Shown here: piece by piece, positions 1 through 7,941 of the stretch
Position numbering within the stretch: the first letter of the stretch is position 1
How the letters are laid out: each line of letters begins with the position of its first letter
From: Synechococcus sp. CCY 0621
Lineage (GTDB): Bacteria; Cyanobacteriota; Cyanobacteriia; PCC-6307; Cyanobiaceae
Assembly (NCBI RefSeq): GCF_019038465.1
Contig: NZ_JAFKRH010000026.1
Location: 36,984 to 100,983 of the forward strand
Length of the DNA stretch: 64,000 nucleotides
Direction: 5' to 3'
Translations under genes and position numbers: made by a program
Notes under the pieces: generated by a model
Database searches by the model: none
Seen by the model: the letters and a program-made list of their open reading frames with translations, nothing else
Told to the model about the DNA's origin: nothing

Positions 1-470
1 CCGCTTGATTCCGGAGAATGCCTATTCGTGACGGCTTCAATGGGCTCTTCAAGCAATGTTGCGAAGTCTCGAGTTTCGGTCATAAGTGTTTTGACACACG
101 CGCGCGAACGAGCCCTAACTGCTTCAAATCTGATGCTCATTCTGGCTAGCAATTCTTCGCTCGTCTGTTCCTCTAACGTGAGGATGAAGGATTGGTGCGC
201 ACAGTAGTTCCGTTCACTCGCAAGTGAGCGAAGTTCTTTGATAAGCACATCGTTGACATACAGCTCTTCGTACTTTGTTATGAGTTTTCCAAGGGAGTCT
301 TTCTCTAAGTTGCTTCGGGTGCGCTTGAATTTGATCTTTGCCGGCGCCGTGCGACGAATGGCCTCATAGCCACTAGAAATCACGATCTTCAGCAATTCCT
401 CAATCCACTGAAAATCTACGCTGATCTGGCCTACGACCTCCTTGTATCTTTGAAATGCCTCTGGGCTCAT
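1..470 (-). CDS. HEPN-motif protein, 3' end outside window
   Basis: Open reading frame on the minus strand starting at the ATG at 470 and still open at the left edge (at least 156 codons). The predicted protein is helical and charged. Residues 87-92 read RNYCAH, which fits the RX4H motif (with Asn after Arg) of HEPN-domain ribonucleases. The gene lies 90 bp downstream of the FRG-domain gene on the same strand, so the two may be co-transcribed. Base composition is clearly less GC-rich than the genes further right, which suggests transfer. The family itself is not recognised beyond the motif. HEPN proteins are often RNases in toxin-antitoxin and abortive-infection systems; that role here is an inference from one motif and the neighbour. 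Confidence 0.6.
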   Translation of the reverse strand, partial: MSPEAFQRYKEVVGQISVDFQWIEELLKIVISSGYEAIRRTAPAKIKFKRTRSNLEKDSLGKLITKYEELYVNDVLIKELRSLASERNYCAHQSFILTLEEQTSEELLARMSIRFEAVRARSRACVKTLMTETRDFATLLEEPIEAVTNRHSPESS

Positions 471-560
471 AACAACACCTAACGCTGGCCCTGAGTGGCA
501 AGCAAGAAGTGTAGAGCCCATACTGAAGATCGTTGGTGGCCTGGCCAATCATGGTGTTGG

Positions 561-1439
561 TTAAGCCTGCATGCGATGAATTGAGCCGAGCACTTTGCCA
601 GCTGGCTTAACTCCGCTGAGCAGTTCTCGATAGCCATAGTCATAGAACGCTGGTGGGAAGAGGGAGTGTGTAGTTAGCGTTGATGCGTCGCCAAGCCAGT
701 CAAGGGCAGCTTCGAGTCGTACTCGGATAGTGCCCACATGAAGCGCTAACTGATCACTAACAGGTTGGCCGGTATTGCTCAGCCGGCGGACCAGCAGCCC
801 GTGCTGAGCGTGCGGGCGGACAAAGTGCGAAGGAACTGCAGTTCGTAGGTCGATTGTCTCGGATCGATCATCCTTGAAGCGGCCTGGCTTTCCGTGCACA
901 GGAGTCGAGTATGCAGATGCCAGCAGAAGAACATAAGCGTACTCTTGATTGACTCGAGGATTAGGTATTCGCTTCTCAAAATGAAGATACTCTTCAGGCA
1001 ACCCAACTGAACGAGCCGTGTGGCAGGCGAACCATAGCGCAATCCAGATGTTATCGACGACATCAAGCCAAGTAGTGCGAATGCCGTAATGCTGTAGGAG
1101 GGGTTCACGGCAGTCAAGATCTACCGCACGTAGCGCAGAAGCCTCAACTTCAATTGAAGACAGTAGTGCATCCAGGAGTGCCCTTCGCCGAACACTGGGC
1201 GGACCATCATTTACCCCACGAAGCAAACTGGGTGACAACGTCTTGTACAGACGACATTGACCACGGAAGAAAACCCCCTGCCCGATCGTCTTTGCCAAGT
1301 TGTACTTTAGGTACCCGGCCGCCTGGATCAAAGAGTGAGAGGTTGGAGCATCAAACACCTCAAGGCCTGATTCTGCGTCGATGACATGCCTGCCGTACTC
1401 GTGATTTAGCTTGGAGAGAGGGTAAGGGTGAGATGACAT
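561..1439 (-). CDS. FRG domain-containing protein
   Basis: A 292-residue protein with the FRG signature: FFRGQ at residues 57-61, followed near residues 115-140 by LLQHYGIRTTWLDVVDN and a hydrophobic stretch (IALWFACH), the typical core of FRG proteins. The family is found in bacteria and phages, often in accessory or defence islands, and its biochemical activity is not well defined. There is no signal peptide or membrane segment, so it is probably cytosolic. It is the upstream partner of the HEPN-motif gene that ends the window. The lower GC content compared with the core genes supports recent acquisition. The domain call is good; the defence role is a guess from context. Confidence 0.8.
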   Translation of the reverse strand: MSSHPYPLSKLNHEYGRHVIDAESGLEVFDAPTSHSLIQAAGYLKYNLAKTIGQGVFFRGQCRLYKTLSPSLLRGVNDGPPSVRRRALLDALLSSIEVEASALRAVDLDCREPLLQHYGIRTTWLDVVDNIWIALWFACHTARSVGLPEEYLHFEKRIPNPRVNQEYAYVLLLASAYSTPVHGKPGRFKDDRSETIDLRTAVPSHFVRPHAQHGLLVRRLSNTGQPVSDQLALHVGTIRVRLEAALDWLGDASTLTTHSLFPPAFYDYGYRELLSGVKPAGKVLGSIHRMQA

Positions 1440-1697
1440 AGTGGTCGGCTTGTAGTCCTATCAACTCATTAGACGGTTCCAAGAACCACTCCTCCCTTAT
1501 TCTCCCTTTACGAGAACCACCTGTCGAGCGGCAGGGAGGATGGCCTGAAATCCCGATGCTGCACAGTCCTTCGAGAGCAAAATCCGCTTTCTAGCAGTGG
1601 TTCACTGGGACCATAACCCCCTGTAGCCAGCGATACCCAAGTATTGTCAACCTGCCCACCTTGAGCAGTTCAAGTCCCGCAAAGAGATCCAGCCCGC

Positions 1698-2888
1698 TCA
1701 CCCCCGCCCACTGCGCAGAGCAAACGGCACGGTGAGCAGCAGGCTCCCCCCCGCGACCACGAACAGCCCCGGCAGGGAGATGTCGATCAGCACCCCCGAG
1801 AGGGCCTGGGACAGGGGATCGAAGGCGACGCCGGCCAGCATGGCCAGGGCCATCACCCGGCCCTGCAGCGGTGCCGGGGTCTCCCGCTGCAACCAGGCCG
1901 TGGCCAGCACCCCCACCAGCCCGCCGCCGATTCCCATCGCCGCCAGCAGGGCGGCCGCCGTCCACCACTGGCCGGCCACCGCCAGCCCCAGCAGGCCCGC
2001 CCCCAGCCCGGCCGACAACCAGCCCAGCGCGCCCCCCGGATGGGCGATGGCGCCGAACCGGCCGGCCCACCAGACCCCCACCAGGGCGCCCACGCCGTAG
2101 GCGGCCTGGAGCCAGCCGTAGCTGGCGGCGCCACGGCCGAAGCGCAGCGTCACCAGCTCCACCACGCCGATCACCACCGGGCCCAGCACGGCCAGGTTGA
2201 TCATGGCGATCAGCGTCAGGCCCGTGCGGATCGCCCCGTGGCCCCAGGCGAAGGCGATCCCCTCCCGCAGGCCCTGCCCCAGGCCCCCCGACGGAGCCGT
2301 GTCCGCCGCGGCCAGGCGGGGCCGCACCTGCACGAAGCAGCCCACGGCCAGCAGCAGCAGCACGGTGTCGAAGGCCAGGGCCGCCGTCGCCCCGGCCACA
2401 GCGAGGGACAGCCCCGCCAGGGCGGGGCCGGCCACGTTGCTGATCTGCTCGCTGCCCTGGAGCCAGGCGTGGGCCCGGCCGAGATGGCGGTCCTCCAGCA
2501 GGCGGGGCAGCAGGGCCAGGGCGGCGGGGTAGAGGCAGGCTTCCGCCGCCCCGAACACGGCGGCCAGCACCAGCACCGGGCCCAGGTCGAGGGCGTCGCG
2601 GCTGGCCAGCAGGGTGAGCACCCCGGTGGCCGTCGCCAGGATCCAGCCGGCCCGCACCGCCAGCGCCCGGGGCGGATGGCGGTCGCTGAGGACGCCGCCC
2701 AGCAGCAGCAGCAGCCCCCGGGGCAGGGCCGCCGCCATCAGCACCAGGGCCAGGGAGGTGCCCGAGCCCGTGCGCTGCAGCATCAGCCAGGTGACGGCGA
2801 CGAACCAGAACTGGACGCCGGCGAACAGGAGGGTCTGGCCCAGCCAGAGCCAGCGGAAGCCCGGCCGCCGCAGCAGGGAGCCGCTCAC
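1698..2888 (-). CDS. MFS transporter (EntS-like exporter)
   Basis: A hydrophobic protein of 396 residues with about 12 membrane segments, typical of the major facilitator superfamily. The N-terminus (RRPGFRWLWLGQTLLFAG) and the motif-A-like GGVLSDRHPPR near residues 65-75 resemble the MFS_3/EntS exporter group. The GTG at 2888 is chosen as start because it overlaps the stop of the upstream COQ4-like gene (GTGA, 4-nt overlap), implying translational coupling. A longer in-frame start exists at 2939 but lies within the COQ4 gene. With the divergent TetR gene this looks like a small-molecule export unit. The substrate cannot be read from the sequence. Confidence 0.85.
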   Translation of the reverse strand: MSGSLLRRPGFRWLWLGQTLLFAGVQFWFVAVTWLMLQRTGSGTSLALVLMAAALPRGLLLLLGGVLSDRHPPRALAVRAGWILATATGVLTLLASRDALDLGPVLVLAAVFGAAEACLYPAALALLPRLLEDRHLGRAHAWLQGSEQISNVAGPALAGLSLAVAGATAALAFDTVLLLLAVGCFVQVRPRLAAADTAPSGGLGQGLREGIAFAWGHGAIRTGLTLIAMINLAVLGPVVIGVVELVTLRFGRGAASYGWLQAAYGVGALVGVWWAGRFGAIAHPGGALGWLSAGLGAGLLGLAVAGQWWTAAALLAAMGIGGGLVGVLATAWLQRETPAPLQGRVMALAMLAGVAFDPLSQALSGVLIDISLPGLFVVAGGSLLLTVPFALRSGRG

Positions 2889-3604
2889 AGCTGCCCCACC
2901 CGCTCGGCAAACGGACGCAGCTGCAGCGCCTCGCGCCACTCGTGCAGCGGCCGCTCCCAGCCCTCCTCCCAGCGCTGGGCGAACAGGGGCCTGGCCTCCA
3001 GGCCCATCTGCAGCCCGGTGCGGATCGTCTCCACCAGCTCCGGCAGCAGTTCGGGGGCCCCGAGGGTGGCCGACACCAGGGCCTGGGCCGTGAGCACGGC
3101 CCCCAGGGGGTAGGGGAACTGGGTGAGATGGAAGGCCTGCAGGCCGATCTCGCCCGTCACCGTGGTGTCGAAGCCGGTGACCACGTGCCAGAGGTCGTGG
3201 GTCTGGCTGAGCCGCAGCTCCACGTAGGCCGCATCACTTCCTGGCGCCATGCCGGCGTGCAGGTTGGGGTCGTAGCCCAGCCGTGCCAGCGACGCCGCGT
3301 AGGCCTGGCCGAGGCTGCCCTCGGGCAGGGCGGCCAGCTGCGCCAGGTCGTGGGCCGGGGGGATCCAGCGCGCCTCGATCAACGCGGCGCAGGCCGGATC
3401 GCGGCGCAGCTGCTCGGCCATCAGGGCATAGGAGGGCGTCTCCAGCAGGGCGTCGGCCAGGGCCCCCACCAGCTCGAGGTCGGTGTCGCCGCCGCTCATG
3501 GCCACGAAGGTGCCGAGGACGCGGAACAGCTGGGGCGGCAACTCCTGGGCCTCGAACGGCACAGCGGTGGTTGCGGGGGTGGGGCGGAAAACGGTGGAGG
3601 TCAT
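2885..3604 (-). CDS. COQ4-like protein
   Basis: A 239-residue protein with the COQ4 metal-binding signature: H136-D137-x2-H140 in THDLWHVVTGF, with E152 eleven residues later (HDxxHx11E). In proteobacteria and mitochondria COQ4 acts in ubiquinone synthesis. Cyanobacteria make plastoquinone rather than ubiquinone, so the substrate here is unknown. The start at 3604 (MTSTVFRP) is preferred; the frame continues upstream through the regulatory region but that part does not look coding. The gene overlaps the downstream MFS gene by 4 nt and is divergent from a TetR gene, which suggests a regulated quinone-like or small hydrophobic metabolite pathway. Family call is strong; role is open. Confidence 0.85.
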   Translation of the reverse strand: MTSTVFRPTPATTAVPFEAQELPPQLFRVLGTFVAMSGGDTDLELVGALADALLETPSYALMAEQLRRDPACAALIEARWIPPAHDLAQLAALPEGSLGQAYAASLARLGYDPNLHAGMAPGSDAAYVELRLSQTHDLWHVVTGFDTTVTGEIGLQAFHLTQFPYPLGAVLTAQALVSATLGAPELLPELVETIRTGLQMGLEARPLFAQRWEEGWERPLHEWREALQLRPFAERVGQL

Positions 3605-3622
3605 CGGGAAGGTCGCGAAAGA

Positions 3623-3641
3623 ACGTGAGCAGTCCTCACGT
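3623..3641. promoter_or_regulatory. 19-bp palindrome, probable TetR operator
   Basis: A perfect inverted repeat, ACGTGAG - CAGTC - CTCACGT, lies 18 bp from the COQ4-like start and 81 bp before the TetR start. A short palindrome in the divergent gap beside a TetR gene is the classic operator layout. It probably represses the COQ4-MFS operon and perhaps the regulator itself. Binding is inferred, not shown. Confidence 0.65.
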
Positions 3642-3722
3642 CCAAGAAAATATGAGCGTCCCTCGCCTTTGTCAATGGGATGCGAGGATTGCTCAGGTTT
3701 TCCCGGTCTGCCGCTTCCCGCC

Positions 3723-4403
3723 ATGGCCGACGAGCCCTCGCCCCTGCGCCGTCAGCCCCGCCAGGCCCGCAGCCAGAAACGGGTGCGGCGGATCCTGGCG
3801 GCGGCCGAGGAGCTGTTCGTGGCAGGCGGCGTCGGCAGCACCACCACCAACGCCATCGCCGCCAAAGCCGGCGTGCCGATCGGCTCCCTCTACCAGTTCT
3901 TCCCCGACAAGGGGGCAATCCTGCGCAGCCTCGCCCAGCTCTACACCGAGCAGCTGCACGGGCTGCTCACGGCCTTCTTCGACCGGGGGGACGGCCGCTG
4001 CCTCTCCCTGGAGGCCTCGATCACCGCCGCCGTGGCCCTCACCGATCGCTTCTTCCGCGACCACCCCGGCTACCCGGCCATCTTCCTGGATGTGCAGAGC
4101 GCCACCCCCGAGCTGCTGGCCATCGAGGAGGAGGCCGACGTCCGGCTGATCAACGACTGGAGCGGCCTGATCGTCGAAAAGGCCGCCGCCGAGGGCAGCC
4201 ACCTCAGCTCGGAGGAGGGCCACCTGATCGCCTACGTGCTGGTCAAGACCGTCGGCCACCTGCTCTGGCTGGCGGCCACCCAGGAGCAGGGCCGCCGCGA
4301 CCGGCTGGTGGCCGAATGCGGCGACCTCGCCATCGCCTACCTGCGCCGGCGGCTCACCGCGGCGTGCTCACCCCACCAGCTCTCCCAGGCACTGGACCCC
4401 TGA
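3723..4403 (+). CDS. TetR family transcriptional regulator
   Basis: A 226-residue protein with a TetR N-terminal helix-turn-helix: RILAAAEELFVAGGVGSTTT, then NAIAAKAGVPIGSLYQFFPDKGAIL (about residues 22-66). The C-terminal ligand domain is helical and unassigned. The ATG at 3723 gives the normal family start (short basic tail before the HTH); the frame extends upstream to 3483 but that would cross the divergent promoter region. The gene is divergent from the COQ4-MFS pair with a palindrome between them, so it most likely represses that operon in response to a small hydrophobic ligand. Family call is strong; ligand unknown. Confidence 0.9.
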   Translation: MADEPSPLRRQPRQARSQKRVRRILAAAEELFVAGGVGSTTTNAIAAKAGVPIGSLYQFFPDKGAILRSLAQLYTEQLHGLLTAFFDRGDGRCLSLEASITAAVALTDRFFRDHPGYPAIFLDVQSATPELLAIEEEADVRLINDWSGLIVEKAAAEGSHLSSEEGHLIAYVLVKTVGHLLWLAATQEQGRRDRLVAECGDLAIAYLRRRLTAACSPHQLSQALDP

Positions 4404-4417
4404 TGGGGGGTCCCATC
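4402..4417. terminator. Short hairpin between convergent genes
   Basis: GATGGG and CCCATC form a 6-bp stem with a GGGT loop, starting in the TetR stop codon. It lies between convergent genes and could serve as a weak bidirectional terminator. There is no T-tract. Confidence 0.35.
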
Positions 4418-4449
4418 ACCCTCCCTTGGCGCACCCATGGGGGTGGGGG

Positions 4450-5460
4450 CTAGGGCAAGGCCTGGACTGTCGTGCCAAGCCATTGGCTGATCGGCACCAA
4501 TTGGCTGCCATCCCCTGCCTCCGATAGATCCACCATGGAGGTCGGCAGATTGTTGAGTGTTGCTCCGGCGAGGCAGACGGCATGCACGCGGGCTCCCTCG
4601 AAATTCGTGCAATCCAAGGTGGCATTCTCAAATGACGCGCCGCGCAAGTCGGCCATCTTGAAGTTCGCTTCGGTACAATCGGCCTCATTGAAGACAGCGT
4701 TCGTGGCCGAAGCTTCCCGAAACTGGGCACACGTCAGCTTGGATTTACGGAATGAAGCTCGTGCTAAATCAGCGGCATAAAAATCCGCGTAGCTGAAATC
4801 GCAACGAGCCCAATAGGCATCGTGGGCCTTCGCTCCTGAGAGGTCTATGCCCCGCACGTCAGCCAGAGGGTCGTCCGGTTTGGCTTTGTAAAGGATCAAG
4901 TTGATGGTCAGCGTCTTCAACACCTTCTGGTCAGTCTCGATGGACAAGGCCGCCGCCAGAACCTGCTTGGTCAGTTGCATGAGCTGCTCACGGCGGGCGC
5001 CGCTGACGTTCCACTCCGCCGGGAAGGAGTTCAATACCGAGCCAAGCTTCACCGCAGCGGCAGCGCGCAGAACCGGCGACTCGGCTGCCAGCTCCTGGAT
5101 GATTGACTGGTAGACGTCGTCGACATTCTTTCTGTCCTCAAAGCCGATCCTTGCCTGGGTTGTACGGCTTTGCCCGATGAGGTAGCCGCCAACGGCACCG
5201 CCCACGGTCACAAAGAGGGCGATCACCTTGAGGGCAAACAGACTGCCGGCGGTATCGCTGCGGATCTGGCGGATTTCGGCGTCCAGCTTACTGATCTCGT
5301 AGCTGTCCTTTGGAGTTGGTGCCCTGTTGCCGGCCTGCGTGCGGTCCAGTTCAATGACATATTGGGCACCCAGTGATGTCACCAAAGCGACACCAAGGGA
5401 CACCACCACGAGGACAACGATGTGGCTATTCGATAGCCCCTTCTTGAAGTCAAAGTCCAT
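4450..5460 (-). CDS. Membrane-anchored pentapeptide-repeat protein
   Basis: A 336-residue protein. Two hydrophobic segments lie near residues 14-32 and 75-95, followed by a helical middle region (about 100-195). The C-terminal part from about residue 200 carries pentapeptide repeats of the A(D/N)LxX kind (ADLARASF, ADLRGASF, ATLDCTNF, GATLNNL), which fold as a right-handed quadrilateral beta helix. Pentapeptide-repeat proteins are abundant in cyanobacteria and mostly of unknown function. The likely topology is a membrane anchor with the repeat domain on one side. It is a single minus-strand gene with lower GC than its neighbours. Confidence 0.8.
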   Translation of the reverse strand: MDFDFKKGLSNSHIVVLVVVSLGVALVTSLGAQYVIELDRTQAGNRAPTPKDSYEISKLDAEIRQIRSDTAGSLFALKVIALFVTVGGAVGGYLIGQSRTTQARIGFEDRKNVDDVYQSIIQELAAESPVLRAAAAVKLGSVLNSFPAEWNVSGARREQLMQLTKQVLAAALSIETDQKVLKTLTINLILYKAKPDDPLADVRGIDLSGAKAHDAYWARCDFSYADFYAADLARASFRKSKLTCAQFREASATNAVFNEADCTEANFKMADLRGASFENATLDCTNFEGARVHAVCLAGATLNNLPTSMVDLSEAGDGSQLVPISQWLGTTVQALP

Positions 5461-5895
5461 CTAGAAGTGCCTCACAGGGAGATTGACCCCGAGCTCCCCA
5501 TGAGCCACAAACCTGCCGCTACGGCCGGGCGCCCGCCCTCCGTAGATCCCAGCCAGAAACCAAAGGGATTGATGCGGCAATCAGCCATTCCATGTTCCTC
5601 CGATGGGCCCAGTCATCACGCCCGGAACAATGCAGGCGATGTTCTCTGATCACCCTACCGTGCATCGAGCGGTGAGGGGCACTGATTCGGAATCCGTAAA
5701 GTCCGGTGCGAGATTTGCCAAGGCAGGAACCCTGTCCGGGGGATGGAGAGGTTGTTGCGCAGGGTGCAAAGACCGTGTCTGCGCCTGCCTCCAGGTCGCG
5801 TTGATTACCTGGCACCCTGATGCTGCAATTGCTTTGGCGACAACCTCCCATGTCCAGCGGTGTTACACGGTTCCGAAACCACCCGTAGACAGAGA
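5461..5895. other. Non-coding gap, no recognised element
   Basis: About 435 bp between the pentapeptide-repeat gene and the aldo/keto reductase. I see no credible reading frame, tRNA, terminator with T-tract or repeat. It may hold the promoter of the pentapeptide-repeat gene and the 3' end of the aldo/keto reductase transcript. Confidence 0.5.
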
Positions 5896-6861
5896 TCAGG
5901 CCCAGACGCTCTCCAGGGTGTAGGGGCCGCCTTCCTTCACCCAGAAGGAGCCGTCGATGAAGCGATGGCTGCGGTCGAGGGCCTCCATCGCGTCCATATC
6001 TTCTTGGGCCAGCTCGCCCTCGGCGGCGGCAAGGTTCTCGGCCAGGCGCGCCGGCGACACCGACTTGGGAATCACGGCGGTGCCGCGCTGCAGGGCCCAG
6101 CGCAGCACCACCTGGGCCGGCGTGAGGCCCCGCCGCGTGGCGATCGCCGTGATGGTGGGGTCCTCCAGCAGCACCGGCTGGCCGGGGGGCCGCATCTGGG
6201 GGGGCAGGCCCGGGGTCCCCAGCGGTGAATAGCCCGTGAGGTGCACGCCGTGGGCCTCGCAGAAGGCGAACAGCCCCTTCTGCTGCAGATAGGGATGCAG
6301 CTCCACCTGGTTCATGGCCGGCCGGATGCGCGCCTGCCCCAGCAGGCTGTAGAGGCTGGCCATGCCGAAGTTGCTGACGCCGATGTGGCGGCACAGGCCC
6401 CGCTCCACGGCCGCTTCCATCGCCGCCCAGGTGGCCGTGATCGGCAGAGTCTCGAGAGACACCAGATCCTCGGCGCTCTCGGGCATCACCACGCCCGGCC
6501 GGAACGCCACCGGCCAGTGGATCAGATACAGATCGAGGTGGTCGAGCTGCAGATCGGCCAGGGTGCGCTCCAGGGCCGGGGCCACGTCCTCGGGGGCATG
6601 GGCGTTGTTCCACAGCTTGGAGGTGATCCAGAGGTCGTCGCGCCGCACCAGGCCCGAGCCGATCGCCCCAGCCACGGCCTCGCCGATCTCCGCCTCATTG
6701 CCGTAGATGGCGGCACAGTCGATGTGGCGGTAGCCGAGCTTGATCGCCGCCGTCACCGCCGCGCCCACCTCGCCCGGGGGGGCGTTCCAGGTGCCCAGGC
6801 CGAGCATCGGCATCTCAGCGCCGTCTTCGAAGCGGAGTGTCTTCAAGGCGGTGAACCCCAA
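5896..6861 (-). CDS. Aldo/keto reductase
   Basis: A 321-residue single-domain TIM-barrel oxidoreductase. The catalytic tetrad is visible: D48 (RHIDCA), Y53 (AIYGNE), K82 (TSKLWN) and H115 (LIHWPV). The C-terminal NADPH site shows VIPKSVSPARLAENLAA. Length is normal for the family. These enzymes reduce aldehydes, ketones or sugars with NADPH in the cytosol; in cyanobacteria members detoxify reactive carbonyls. The substrate cannot be told from sequence. The gene is followed at a short distance (upstream on the minus strand) by two small membrane-protein genes in the same direction. Confidence 0.92.
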   Translation of the reverse strand: MGFTALKTLRFEDGAEMPMLGLGTWNAPPGEVGAAVTAAIKLGYRHIDCAAIYGNEAEIGEAVAGAIGSGLVRRDDLWITSKLWNNAHAPEDVAPALERTLADLQLDHLDLYLIHWPVAFRPGVVMPESAEDLVSLETLPITATWAAMEAAVERGLCRHIGVSNFGMASLYSLLGQARIRPAMNQVELHPYLQQKGLFAFCEAHGVHLTGYSPLGTPGLPPQMRPPGQPVLLEDPTITAIATRRGLTPAQVVLRWALQRGTAVIPKSVSPARLAENLAAAEGELAQEDMDAMEALDRSHRFIDGSFWVKEGGPYTLESVWA

Positions 6862-6868
6862 ACGAGCG

Positions 6869-7420
6869 TCACTCCACCCTGGCGCGGGCCGTGAATGACT
6901 GCAGGACGAAGCTGCGGGCCTGCGGCTTTTGCGATTCGATCAGCAGCTGCAGCCGTTCCCCCTGCCGTCCGGGTCGGTCGATGGTCACCGTGTCGAGCAC
7001 CTGGCCCATGCCGTCGAGCACATCGAACTTGGCCTGGATGTCCCCGCAGGGACGCTCCAGGCAGGCGACTTCCATCACATCGATGATGCCGCCGCCATAG
7101 AGCCGGGGCTTGCGGCAGATCCCCTGGCAGCGGCGGGTGAACACCCCCTGATCCGATTCCACCCAGCCATCGGCGAGCAGGTCCTGGCGGCTCTCGCCCC
7201 TGCCACCGGCGGCCGGCTTCTCCGCCAGGGACGCCCGCAGGCCGGCCGCCATCCAGCCGGCGCCGAAGCCCAGCAGCACCAGGCCCACCATCAGCAGCCG
7301 CTGGAGGAACGGAAACCGGGCGGGTTTTGACGCCGGGGGGAGGGCCGGTGGCCGTCCCCCGGGTGGCACTGGCTCCATCTCGACGATCAGGTCCTCAACG
7401 GTCTTCTCTTTCCTTGCCAT
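6869..7420 (-). CDS. Hypothetical protein with one membrane segment
   Basis: A 183-residue protein with a basic, proline-rich N-terminus, one membrane helix at about residues 38-60, and a soluble C-terminal domain containing four cysteines (CQGICRKPRL and ACLERPCGD), which may form disulfides outside the membrane. The C-terminal half resembles a small beta domain (FDVLDGMGQVLDTVTIDRPG). Its start overlaps the end of the upstream gene by 26 nt, implying an operon with it. The family is not recognised. Confidence 0.7.
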   Translation of the reverse strand: MARKEKTVEDLIVEMEPVPPGGRPPALPPASKPARFPFLQRLLMVGLVLLGFGAGWMAAGLRASLAEKPAAGGRGESRQDLLADGWVESDQGVFTRRCQGICRKPRLYGGGIIDVMEVACLERPCGDIQAKFDVLDGMGQVLDTVTIDRPGRQGERLQLLIESQKPQARSFVLQSFTARARVE

Positions 7421-7880
7421 CGTCGTAGGCCATCAGTGAACGAAACATCAGCCCGCCGCCGCTGCCGATCAGGGCGAACATCGTCAGCAGGTTCCAGAGA
7501 GAGGTGGGCTGGAAGCTCATGATCAGGGTCTGGAGCACGCCCACCGCCAGGGCCGCCACCGAGGCCAGCACCAGGAACCAGCCCCAGCGCTGGTTGCGCA
7601 GGGCGAACAGCAGGCACACCCCGATCGTCAGCGGGATCAGCAGCAGGCCGAAACCGCCGCCCAGGCCCTGGGAGAAGCCGAAACCGCCGCCCCAGCCGCC
7701 GCCCCAGGCCGCACCGGCACCACCCCAGCCACCCGCGGCGCGCCGGCCGAAGCGGAGGCCCAGGCCCATCGGCACAGAGCTGACCATCACCTGGTTGAAG
7801 AACAGGAACGCGCCCATGCTGAAGAGCACGCCCCCCAGCAGGAAGCTGAAGAAGTCGCGGATCGGGTCCCTGGCGGCCAT
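7395..7880 (-). CDS. Glycine-rich small membrane protein
   Basis: A 161-residue protein with about four hydrophobic segments and an extreme Gly/Trp-rich region around residues 45-75 (GGWGGAGAAWGGGWGGG). The C-terminus is charged (DDGKEREDR). It overlaps the downstream one-helix gene by 26 nt. I do not recognise a family; the amphipathic, glycine-rich middle region may be a flexible linker. The frame, high coding bias and overlap support a real gene. Confidence 0.65.
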   Translation of the reverse strand: MAARDPIRDFFSFLLGGVLFSMGAFLFFNQVMVSSVPMGLGLRFGRRAAGGWGGAGAAWGGGWGGGFGFSQGLGGGFGLLLIPLTIGVCLLFALRNQRWGWFLVLASVAALAVGVLQTLIMSFQPTSLWNLLTMFALIGSGGGLMFRSLMAYDDGKEREDR

Positions 7881-7941
7881 GGCCCTCCTGCCGGCCCCGT
7901 CATGATGGCCGGCCCGCCTGGGTTTGTCTGTCAGCCGCCCG

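Noticed and set aside
1591..2910. Minus-strand frame of 439 codons
   Set aside because: Same strand as the MFS gene but shifted; Pro/Gly/Arg-rich product without domains, while the other frame gives a clear MFS protein.
5660..5760. Possible tRNA-like fold
   Set aside because: Some stem-like matches, but no D-loop, T-loop or acceptor stem in tRNA order.
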